Source: Flaveria trinervia
Taxonomy: Eukaryota; Streptophyta; Magnoliopsida; Asterales; Asteraceae
Assembly: GCA_025506515.1 (NCBI GenBank)
Contig: CM046457.1
Coordinates: forward strand, 1,973,501 to 2,037,500
DNA length: 64,000 bases
Reading direction: 5' to 3'
The notes beneath the pieces were generated by a model. That model was not told where the DNA came from. It did no database searches and worked only from the letters and a program-made list of their open reading frames with translations. Below, piece by piece: positions 47,472 through 58,660 of the stretch (position 1 is the stretch's first letter; every line of letters starts with the position of its first letter). The position numbers and the translations under genes were made by a program.

Positions 47472-50400
47472 TTTTATTTTAAAAAAAATGGAGGTTGGTG
47501 ATTGAAGGGATGTAATGAAGTGTGATTGTGAGTGGTAAAACCAGATGAAAAATTGATACTTTGTAACTATAATTCATATATTTTGTTTCCTTTTCAAAGC
47601 ATAATTAACTTTATACCAAATTGCCATCTAATTATATAACCATATTTATTAATGAAATCAATGACTCGACTTTATCTTTCTCTCTGATAACACACTCCTT
47701 AAGTATTAAAGAAAATCATGATGGTTAAGTATTATCTTACGATTAAAATATGAAGAAAAAATATTGAATGTTAATTTCTATGTGATCCAAGTTATGATGT
47801 TTTTATCATACAAAGTTTGGTAATCGCTGTCAAAAAGAAAATAGAAAAGTCAAATTATATTACGTGTTTATGTGTGTGTTCTTTGAGAAGCGGCCATTTG
47901 TGTTGAATTTAAAAGATATCATAATAACAATTTATTGAGGTAAATAGTCACTTTCAAGATACAAAATTCGAAAACAAACATTTTATATTCTATGTCAAAT
48001 CTTTCTGGCAGTTGAAACATCACGTCTTGAAAGCCTAAAATTAAGTTTGCATATACTCTTTATCATCGATTCTTTTAACATTTATAAAAAAATTGAGCAT
48101 AAAACTTAGTCGGATGACAATATACCGATATAAACAAAAGGCAAGAAGTTAAATAAAAAGGTACTAAATTTAATAAGTATAAGAAATAATCTTAATTATC
48201 AATTTTATTAACCAACAATTGAAATCAAATTATAATAAATTTAAAGAGTATTTTAGGCATGATCATTTTCTTTGATATTTTTCATATTCTCTTATATTAT
48301 TTAAATGCTCATAACTTTTATATTTGAAATTATTTATTTATGAATTACATCACAAAAGCAGGGATTTTTTTATATTTAAAATGAGTAGAGTATCATTATA
48401 TTAAAAGATAAAACAAGTTCCTTTTTTAGTTATATGAGTTTTGTTCATCATCTTTAATGTAGTTAATTTGTTATTGTGTTTTTCTGAGCACTATTGTGTT
48501 TTCCTAAAGAGATGAATTCGAAACTACATAATGTGAAAAAATATTATTATGTATTTTTAACATGTAAAGCACAATGACAAAACAAAACAAAATAAAATAA
48601 AACATGAAATAAATGATAAATGATAAAGTAATAACAAATGTATAATATATATTTTCTGAACGCCATGAGTTTTAAAAAAACATATTGTGGATAAGCATCA
48701 TTTCGTACTTCTAATTATAAACACAATAATAAACTAATAAGAGATATAAGAAAACAAAGACAAAAATAACACGAAATATCTAAAACAGAAAATACAATGC
48801 TAAAAAATATAAGAAACAATAAAAACTATTTGATACAATAATTTAATATTTAATACAATGACTTAGCATATTAGAAAATATCACCTAGACATTTGACACA
48901 AGTAACAAACGTTCTCATATATAAAAACAATAGAATAACACATGTTAAAATTAAAATTCATATTTGTCTTTTTACATTATATATTGTTTTGTAAGCTTAC
49001 CATGAATAAGAATTGTTTTAGTTACAACTTTAATAAATTGTAAATACATATAAGAAACATATAAAGTGTTCAAAGAAATAAAGAGGAAAAAAAACACGAG
49101 GCGGCTTGTCTTCCTTTTGTTAAAATTCTTAATCACAAGATATTCCTTGAAAAGAAATCCCTTTATTCTCTCTATTATTTATACTTTAAAAGCAACAGTG
49201 AAGATCAAGTTAGCATGAAGTAAAACTTCTTAATGCATAACATTGTGCTTCTCTAATGGTAAAAATATAATTTTGTTGAACTTAAGGGTCTGTTGATTTC
49301 TCACCTTTATATTTAATAATAAATCCGTTTAAAAAATATTTGTATATTCATCTACGAAACCAGTAAGCGTCTTTTGGCTCTTGGAACGGTCAATATTTTT
49401 TTAACAAGATATCTAATGTCATAATTTAAATAGTTTAACCATACGGGTAACTTTACGTAAAATTAAAATGGATTAGGTTTAAATACAAAGGATTTAAATT
49501 AAAAAATATAACAAGTAATCTCAACCATCTATCTTTTTAATCAACGTTTGCAATTAATTTGTAGGAAACGAATTCATTAGATGAGTATTTTGTGACAACA
49601 TTACTTTTTTTATAAAATTCAGATCATAAAAACGAGTGTTTTTAATCTTTAAAGTGAGTATAGTAGTGTTATATAAAAAATAAAAAAATATATGTTTTTA
49701 AGCTCGTATCTCATTATTGTGTCTTTAATACAGTTCATTGTGTATGTTTTAGTTATTATGTTAATCTGAATAATATTATGTTTTTCTAAATTGATAAAAT
49801 ATAAATAAATATAATGACAGAATAACATTATTGTATATCTCTAATATGTAAAATACAATAATCAATTAACAATGAATCGATCTAATACATTAAAAACAAT
49901 AACAAAAATAACACAATGTCTAATTGTGTCTTTTGATCATTATTGTGTTATCTTAAATACTGTGAGTTTTAAATATACATTGATAAAATAATATTATTAT
50001 GTACTTCTAATGGTAAAACACAATAATCAATAACAAGTTTATATAATCTATTAAGAAATAATGACAAAAACAACACATTATGTTATCTTAAAACTATGAG
50101 TTTTGAAAAATAAATTTGTAGAAGTATATCATTGTGTCTTCTAGTTGTAAAACATAATAATAGATAACAATTTTATAATCTATAAAAAATAACAAAAATA
50201 ACACAAAATAATCTAAAACGTAAAATAAAATGATTAATATACATAACAAATTATGTAAAATATATGATACAATGAAGTAATATTTGACACAATATATGTA
50301 TATGACACAATGAGCTGTTATATTTGACATAATTACCAAGTTGTTCTCCTCTAATAACAAATAAATACATGTGTTAAGCTCACAATCCTTTTTAGTCTTT

Positions 50401-52112
50401 TTAAATTAAACATATTTTTTATTATAACCTTACCCTATTAATATTAACTGAGTTTTTAAGTATTTTTTAAAGTCACTAAAAGTTTTTTTTAATTCATTCC
50501 ACTTTTACTTGGTATTCCAATCTTATGAAATAAGCTTATAAATGATTAAAAAAATTAAAACTAAGTTATATAAATATTAGTTATTACTTAGTGATTATTT
50601 GTATGTAAAAATATAGTTACGAAATGTTTCTCCTCACTACTACCTCTTAATTCAAATTTCACTTATTAGTAATCAAAATTCCTATATGTTTCATCTTCAT
50701 TATTGGTATATTATATGGAATGATTTTGGGTGGTTGTGAGTGAAGGAGATATAAAATATTATTGTAGATTGATATATTTAAAGAATCACTTTTCAATCCT
50801 TATAAAAAATTTTAATATTTTTAAAATGGTTGTGAATTGAGGAGAGAGAAAAAAATAATGATAAGAGTATAAAAAGTAATATTTAATTAAAAAGAAGAGA
50901 GAAAATATAGTGATTTTTAGTATAATTATATGGATAAACATAAAAAAGCTACTGTGAATGCTCTTATACATGTTTCAAGCTTCACTGTTAGCTCATAATT
51001 CAAACTTTATGTAATAGAAATAAAATAACTTTACTCATTAGTAATTAAAATGTGAATAATTAAAATGTTTATATGCTCCATCTACCTAAATTAGTTTTTA
51101 AAATTTTAAACATTTGTAAAAATATTAGTTAAGATTGAAATACACTATGAAAATTGAATGATTTAAATAAACAAAAAATTCAATGACTATAATAAAACAA
51201 TTGAGAAAATTTTGATTATCATTATGTGAAGTTTTTCTTACAATTATCATCCATAAAAATGTTGAAGAGAGAGTGTGAGACTAGTAAATATACAGTTGTG
51301 ACCTATTAGTCGAAAAACTTGAATTCCACCTCTACGTATATAACACCCTAACCTAGAATAGGATCATGTGTTACTATTATAAAACCAAAGACAAAGTGAT
51401 ATGTTTTATAACTTAAAAGATATCAATATCCAAAGTTATTACAAAAGATTAAAATTTTAATAATTAAGTTTCTCATAACGACGTACGTATTATTAACTTT
51501 TTAGCTTGTGTTTTTTTTATTTTGTGATAGACACACATATATATATATTTAGAATGTTTAAAGCACATATCATATGAAATTTACCATTTTTATGTGACTT
51601 TTTTGTTTTTCTTTATGAGTAATAACACAACCTAACATTATATCGGTTTCATTATGTATGTGATTTTCCTTTATAGATATAAACAATACCCTTACGTATG
51701 GAGATTTTCAACATAGAAAAGTCCGAGTTCTTTGTGTGCTTATCTTAAACTCATGATTTATATATGCAATAGATGTCAAATAGAAAAAAGGAAAAAAAAA
51801 GTAAATGAGAGCATAAAACATCAAATTCAAAACCACCAATTAATGGTCTTCTTCTTCTTCACACAACATCCGTACACTAGGTTCGAAAGTGCGTGTGGAA
51901 AACACAAGATGTCAATAATTACGTCTGTTTAATGATGTTCATTCAAGATTAGGTGTCCTACTTTATGACTTTTTAAGATTAGATGACGATCTTTTTGCAA
52001 TACGTGTTGCCACTTTTGACAAGTTTCCTCCAAAAGGATAAATAATAATGCAATTTGGAATGTATTCAAACTATGACAAAACAAAGGTTTTTTAAAAACA
52101 AAAATAAAAAAA
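47472..52112. other. Gene-free AT-rich region
   Basis: No gene is supported. Frames of 60-90 codons are AT-driven and lack family features. The recognisable content is the degenerate array at 48440-50345. Confidence 0.6.
48440..50345. repeat. Degenerate CACAAT repeat region
   Basis: Repeated blocks combine 'acacaatg', 'gtacttctaat.gtaaaacacaataat', 'tataatctattaagaaataa' and 'gacaaaaataacacaa'. Clear copies lie near 48540-48800, 49830-49930 and 49990-50220. Spacing is irregular, so this is an old, broken array or a set of related insertions. Confidence 0.5.
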
Positions 52113-52925
52113 TGTTTTTTTTGAATTTTAGACACAAATAATTATATTTATATATTTTTATATAAATAGTTATTTATTTATTGGTTTAAGTTTTCGTTTT
52201 ATAACGAACTATACTGTGTCAAAACTAAAGCTAAGATGAATTTAATATCGATGCTCAAAGTTGAATGGTCGGAATGAAGAAAGTAAAACTTAGGTGATTA
52301 TAGTAGAAAATTGTTGAAATTTCTTGCATAATGTTAATAAAATCATGTATTGATTAACATGGATGTTTTATGTTTTGACCAAGTTTTTTAATAAATATTA
52401 TGAATGTTTATTATGGATCATAATTTTTATTAAAATTGATATTAAACATGTCATGAATAAAATAAATGTTTTAATTTGGTCTTATAAAATATTTCATAAA
52501 TCAAATGAAAGTTTTGGTTGTGAATAATAAAACTCATATTAATGTGAAGTTTTTAGCATAAATATATAAACAAACTAATGATGAAAAAAGAGAAGAAAAA
52601 AATACTATTCTTAGATTCAACAAGTTTTATAAAATTTTAAAAAGAAGCACTCTCTAAATTGTTATTCATACACCATCATTTTTAACATTTTTCCACATAA
52701 CATCATAACATATATTTTACCTGGTGATCTCTTGGACCAAGGCACTCTCCGGCAGTACATACTGCTTTGGTTGTTGTACACTGGGAGACAGACGTATTGT
52801 CTTGAGTAGAGACGCAAATCTGTTTTAAGAGACTCGTGTCTAACACGATCCTCAATCACTACCGTCAATATTTTATTTGTTAGTTGTAGCAATCAAGAGG
52901 TATAGTTGAAGATTAGAACGTGATG
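52113..52925 (+). repeat. 5' LTR of the outer element (right limit uncertain)
   Basis: Similarity to 61673-62313 covers the first 650 bases or so, including a TATA-like 'aaatatataaac' near 52560 and 'cataacatcataaca'. Sequence to about 52925 has no second copy, because the 3' LTR is truncated there. No primer-binding site is clear. Confidence 0.5.
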
Positions 52926-53624
52926 AAGATTCATGTTAAAAATATTATATGAAGACTCGTTGGAATATATACTAAAAACGGATGTTCGAATCAAGTTTGG
53001 TACATAAATATTATTTATATTTATTGTTCGAGTCGTATTTGTAACGATATTATACTAAAATATTTCCCATGGCTAACGAGAGTATCGTTAGAATTATTAT
53101 CTTTTAATATAAAAGTGAATCTATTTCATACAATCTTAAAATAGATTTCGTGATAGGATTTTTTAAACCTTATTACTATGGTTTTTTTGTTCACGAAATA
53201 TTAAAGAAAATATTATTTGTGATTTTTTGTTAAAATCAAACAACTTTTTTTTGAGAAATAACGTAATACAACGTCTTGTTTGGATTTTAATAAAGATTGG
53301 AGTACAATCTATTATCCAAAATACCGTGTTACCAAATGAATATTTTAATTCTATCATGTGCTAAAATATTTTTGTAAATGTTTAATAATCTAACATGTGT
53401 TTTAGAGATGGTTCAATTTCTAAAAGTCATTATAAAATCATAGGTTTATAGTTTTAAAACTATTTATAACTACAATGATTTAAGTAAAACCAAATTTTGT
53501 TTTAAAAAGAAATTAAAACTAGTGTTTTATAACAAAAAGAGAAATATGTTATTTTTATGAGCCAAGAAGCTTACAAACGATTTTGTAATCGTTCAAATCT
53601 AACGAGCGTGCTAGAAGCAGTTTG

Positions 53625-54451
53625 CTACGGAAGAACAAGATTTCTGCGGAAGAACAATTGCTTCGGAAGAACCAGTTTGCTTCGGAAGAACAAGATTCCT
53701 GCAGAAGAACAATTGCTTCGGAAGAACCAGTTTGCTTTGGAAGAAGAAGATTTATGCGGAAGAACAATTTCTTCGGAAGAACTAGTTTGCTTCGGAAGAA
53801 CAAGATGCTTCGGAAGAACAATCAACTACGAAAGACAATACTCCTGCGGAGTCCAAACACTTGTATTCAAAGAATACAAGTGTTACAAGTCAACAAGTCA
53901 ACAAGTCAGTTATATGAATCCCAAGATATCTGGAGGCCATACTTTGAAAGCCTGTTATATACATGATCTAGTCAATAAAATCAATGTAAAGTCAAAAGGC
54001 AGATTGTCTTTTGACTAGTGACTATAACATGCCATAGCTCATATCTTAATATATTATAAAAATGATAAAAGTACATAAAGTAGAAAGAAACAAACTCAAG
54101 ACCTCAATGTACAGTTTACCAAAAGCATGGACCTTTCAAACAGATTTGCAGCGAAAAGGTGATCCAGCTTTATGGTCAAAGGTATATCAGATAAAGCATT
54201 TACTAAAAAGTCTTCGAAAGAAATCTGTCTTCAAGTGTTGGCTTCAGAAGACTTTGTCTTTGAACCGTTGGAAGACTTCATATTTGGCTTTGGAAGATAT
54301 TGGTCTTGGCTTTGGAAGATTTCACACTTAGAATATTTTCTAATGCAGAATGTGAAATTTTTGAAGCATTCTACTTCAGCACTTGGTGCATGCATGCAGG
54401 ATATACTGTTTGGATGTTTTGGGTTGCATCAGCCTTATATGAATCCTTACA
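53625..54451 (-). repeat. 3' LTR of the nested Copia element
   Basis: About 830 bases. 54009-54451 matches the 5' LTR; the remaining 53625-54008 is present only here. It includes an inverted repeat 'acacttgtattctttgaata' with its complement and a 55-bp minisatellite at its end. The exact left end is not fixed. Confidence 0.65.
53629..53822. repeat. 55-bp minisatellite with 18-bp substructure
   Basis: 'ggaagaacaagatt..tg' starts at 53629, 53684, 53739 and 53794. Each unit is three variants of CGGAAGAAC plus 'tttgctt'. The 55-base period is not a multiple of 3, so the open frames across it on both strands are not evidence of coding. Confidence 0.9.
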
Positions 54452-54552
54452 AACTCCCCCTAGGTTGATGCTACCAAAACATGTGAAGACCTTAGATATT
54501 GACAGTTCTCATCATGATGATGACCATGCTTTTTTTCATGAGATGGTCAGAA

Positions 54553-57500
54553 TCACTCACTCTCATAGTGTCTTCTCATCTCAAAGAGATCATGCAAAAG
54601 TAGATTGAACATGTCTTTCCATGTGTAGACATCTTCAACAACTTGATCTCTCATAACATGCCATCTCTCTAGATTAGCAGTGAAAGTCCAGGATAAGATG
54701 GGTGTTCCTGATGCCAGAGGAGTTACTTGAATTGAAGTTGGTGGAGCTTCCTCTTGTTGCACATTCTCAAGATGTTCTGACTCATCTTGAGATTTGGAGA
54801 TGGATGCCTCTTTCTTCTTCTTCTTAGATTTTAGGTTAGAAGCCATCTTTTTTCTTCTCTTTAAACTCTTTAACTGAGAAGACTGGCATGCAGCACCTTG
54901 TTGATCATCCTTGTCTTTCTCAGTTGGGTTTTCCTCTCTCACAGGTTCAGATTGAGATGGGACAAAACCCTGCTGTGGATCAGAAGACGAAGCTTGCTAA
55001 GATTCAGTAGGAGGTCCAGGTTTTGTTGTCTCAAAAGGTTCAACCTTAACCTCCACTTCTTGAGGAACCTGACTTGGTGGGAAATGTAAGTCAACAAGTT
55101 CTCCTCTTTTGATCTTTTGCTTGATTACCCTAATGTGCTTCTCTATATTAGATAGAGACATAGGGCTAAGTCTCCTTCTAGAGAATCCATATAGCTTCAA
55201 GAAGCTCATCATCCTCTGCCTATCAGCAAACTTCTTCATACTCTTTTGGATGACAGCTCTTGACTTTACAACTTCTTTCCTCATTTTTCTCTTTGTTGTC
55301 TTTCTTTCTTTGAGTACTTCAAGTTCAAGTTGCTTAAGATACTCAAACTTAATGTACTTAAAGGACAATGGAAGAAGTGCATCTGCATGGTAGAGACTTG
55401 TGGTACCCAGGTAGATGATCACGTTGATCCTATTAGTTTCTTTGTCTACCTAAGGTTCTTATGAAGCCACTGCCTTTTATACAGGGATTTCTTGAATTGG
55501 GGAGATGGTAGGAACATGTTTGTAGAGCCTTTTTAGTCTCTTTTCTTCCTTAATCTGAAGAAGCAATCTTACATTCTCTGCCTCTTTCATCTCTTTTAAC
55601 AATTCCATATCAACTAGTTTATTTAATTTCTCTAAGGGGAGGGAATTGATATTATTAATATTATAGTTCATGGTCTATAAGTAAGCGATCCTAACTGCCC
55701 TTAACTCATCATTTTAAGTGTTTGATCTAGGAGCAGCCCTGATTACAGCTTCCATGAAGCTAGCAGACCCAGCAGATTAACTTTCTCCTCTTAGCTTTAT
55801 TTTCCTCTCTCTCTCTCTCTCTTCTCCTCCCCAATCTCCTCAGGATTCATTTTTTTCCCTTTGTCACTCACAGACCTTTGTAACTCAAGGTGGAGAGAGC
55901 TTTGGCCTTTATTTCTTGGTGTAGCATCCAAGCTCTGGCCAGATAAAAGTTGAGATACACCTTCAAAAGCATGTGTCTTATCAAGGGAATGAATCTCTAA
56001 AGCAGTTGTAGGTGTGACAGGACTCTCAGGTTCTATCACTAGGCCTTTAGTCAAGGTTTTCCCCGTGAAGCTAATCTCAGGGTCTGCCTCAACATCCAGT
56101 TGACCAATGACATGGCCTGATTGCCTTTGTCTCCTTTTGAGGCTGAATTCTTCAATGATTCTATCTTGAATCCTTTGATCCAACTTATTAGCTTGTCTGA
56201 ATTGGCTTGGATTGACTAGTGGCATGTTGACAAGGTCAAGACCTTCATAGTAGTTTAAGGTCTGAAAGTTAAAGACCTATTACAGCCCTTGAACTTTGTG
56301 AAGAATGAGGGCTCTTCTATCAGTATCATACCTCCACCTAATAATATAGTTTGAAGTTCCTTAAGGTGGAGATGACATAGCCCTTAGAATTCCTACCTTA
56401 AAGAGATTCTAAATTAAGGAGTCTATATAGTTCACATCAATGTGAACTTGAGAAAGTTGCCGAGTATTAACAATTGCAAGTGAGGATGGTGAGTCCTCAA
56501 AGTCCATGCTCTGTGAAGAACTCACGGGTTCTGTGATTGTAATGACTTTCTCCTCCTTTTTGGTAGCATCACCCTCTCATAGGTGAACTAGTATGTAGGT
56601 TAATCATATCCATAGGTTCTTCTATTCCTGGTTAAGCACTTCATAAAGGTCTCCCAGCTAGTTTTTCCTTAAGATAAGATATCTCAAGTTGTTGATCATT
56701 GACCCTATTTTGTAAGGTAGTCGCCTGAGATTCCAAGTGACTAACCTTAGAGACTAGATAGGTGCATGTTTTTGACAGTTTTTTCACTTTTAGTTTCAGA
56801 TTCCCATCCTCTTCTTCAAAAGATAATTGGGGGATGAGATAATTGGACCAAGGTCCTCAATCTCACCACCAGCATGATGTTCTTGGCTGCTAGTTTTCCT
56901 CTACTCACTGACTACTTCAGATGAAGATCAATAGGCAGAGTTTCCATGGTTGAGTTCTTAAATATGTAATCACTTGCAGAAGCGAGAGCCTCATCCATAT
57001 GAACCTCCTGAATAGGTTCAAGAAGATCCACCTCAGTGGTAGGTAGATGATGTGGGCTAGATAGGGGAGAAACATGAGTACTCATCTCTCCATTAGTGGG
57101 GGAAGAGTAGAGAGACTCATGATACTCACTAAACCCCAAGTCTTCATCATCATAGAAGTCAAGGCTAGGGATTGGTTGGTTGAGATCTACAGGCTAGGGA
57201 TGGTAACTTTCACCTGAAGGTTATTCACTTGAGTATTGAGACTCAAAGTGAAGGCTTAAGGCTGTTGGGCTAATGAGCTCATCAAGCTGAGCATGAGGAA
57301 CCTCAGGACTGATTGTTGAAGTAATGGGAGTGGTTTGCTCCTCAGGTGAAGTGGGAGCTCCAGTGTCCACTTCCTCTTGTGTGGGGTAGTAATATGAGGG
57401 CATGTATAGACTAAATAGATTGTATAGGGGTTCATTTGGATTTTCTTTGGTAGGTGAGGGTGATTTGTGGCTTGAGAGGTAGAAGGTGTGGGTTAAACAC

Positions 57501-57660
57501 TAGCTTGTGTTTCTAGGTTGTCACTTTGAGCAATGAGCTCTAACATTTTGGGGACAAGGGTTGTTTTTACCCCAGAGAAACCAACAGTTGGCTTCTTCAA
57601 GATTTTAAAAATGTCAGGCTTCATCTGTACCAATTTAAAAATATTATATGTTTTCCTTAA
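54553..57660 (-). pseudogene. Broken post-pol frame of the Copia element
   Basis: Collinear minus-strand segments lie between the RNase H fragment and the 3' LTR. First comes MKPDIFKILKKPTVGFSGVK near 57600. Then come Ser/Pro/Glu-rich stretches (57403-56912), a basic region with SLKRRQRQSGHVIGQ (56225-55797), coiled-coil-like runs rich in Lys, Glu and Leu (55671-54997) and a KSKKKKKEAS tract (54942-54553). Stops and frame changes separate them. Composite-plant Copia elements often carry an extra, env-like or unknown frame here (from memory). No function is assigned. Confidence 0.5.
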
Positions 57661-57833
57661 CTATGAGCCCAGTTCACAGTTAAAATTTTTTGACCAAAGG
57701 CTTAGTGTTGAGGCACCTTTGAGGTATCTTAAAATTCTCTTGACAGTGATAAGATGTGACATGTTGGGGTTGGCTTGATATCTTGCACAAACACATATGG
57801 CAAACATGATATCAGGCCTGCTAGTTATCTTTT
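57661..57833 (-). pseudogene. Copia RT/RNase H fragment
   Basis: TSRPDIMFAICVCARYQANP continues into HLITVKRILRYLKGASTL and W, the conserved end of Copia reverse transcriptase, then breaks off. It is joined upstream directly to LTR sequence at about 57834, so the rest of pol was deleted. Confidence 0.85.
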
Positions 57834-58297
57834 GACTAGTGACTATGACATGCCATAGCTCACATCCTAATATATTACAAAATGGACAAAAGTACATAAA
57901 GTAGAAAGAAACAGACTCAAGACCTCAATGTACAGTTTACCAAAAGCATGGACCTTTCACCAAACTTGTGAAAGTTGGTGAGTCAAATAGAGTTGTAGCG
58001 GAAAGGTGATCCAGCTTTATGTTAAAGGTAAATCAGATAAAACATGTACTCAAAAGTATTCGAAAGAAATTTGTCTTCAAGTGTTGGCTTCGAAAGACTT
58101 TGTCTTTGAAGCTTTGGAAGACTTCATGTTTGGCTTCGGAAGATATTGGTCTTTGTTTTTGGAAGATTTCACACCTAGAATATTTTCAAATGCAGAATGT
58201 GAAACTTTCGAAGCATTCTACTTCAGCACTTGGTGCATGCATGCAGGACAGATTGTTTGGATGTTTTTGGTGCATCAGCCTTATATGAATCCTTACA
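57834..58297 (-). repeat. 5' LTR of the nested Copia element, truncated
   Basis: Similar to 54009-54451 along its length. It lacks the final 380 bases or so of the LTR, including the minisatellite, and runs straight into the pol fragment with no primer-binding site. Confidence 0.7.
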
Positions 58298-58660
58298 ATT
58301 TATGTAATCGTTTATTTTTTCACGAGTAAGTTAGAACTGAATTTATTTTATATAATTTAAAAAAATTGTAAAGCGATCTTTGTATTCGTTTATTTTTATC
58401 GTGAGGGTTAGAAATGGCTATTTTAACTGACAAACTTAAAAGGTTATTTATAATCATTTATTTTAACGAACGTGTTAAAAAACGGTTTATTTAATAAGAA
58501 TCGTAATATATAAAATGATTGTTGTAATCATTTGTTAAAAACGGTTTACGTATATAAACCAAAATGTATTTAAAAATATTTTACAATCATTTATTCTCTA
58601 ATGAATGTGTTAGAAATGATTTATTCTATAAATCAAAAAGTGTTAAAGAAAATTGAAATA
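58298..58660. repeat. Degenerate tandem repeat, unit about 90-100 bp
   Basis: Units contain 'gtaatc(g/a)ttta', '(a)acgaacgtgttaaaaa' and 'cggtttatt'. A matching piece at 53580-53625 ('tgtaatcgttc', 'aacgagcgtgctagaagcag') lies on the other side of the nested Copia element. Confidence 0.55.

Larger units (their letters stand above)
53625..58297 (-). mobile_element. Nested Copia element, internally deleted
   Basis: The LTR starts TGTAAGGATTCATATAAGGC on the minus strand at 58297 and again at 54451. The second is preceded by a polypurine tract AGGGGGAGTT, so it is the 3' LTR. Between them lie a piece of Copia RT/RNase H and a broken frame downstream of pol. Gag, protease, integrase and most of RT are missing. 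DNA on each side (53580-53625 and 58300-58640) is similar tandem-repeat sequence of the host element, confirming insertion into it. Confidence 0.75.

Noticed and set aside
53557..54018. 153-codon frame on the + strand
   Set aside because: It crosses the 55-bp minisatellite and LTR sequence; equally long frames exist in other frames and on the other strand.
54062..54608. Overlapping + strand frames of about 90-100 codons, repeated at 58006-58329
   Set aside because: They are translations of the two Copia LTRs in the antisense direction.
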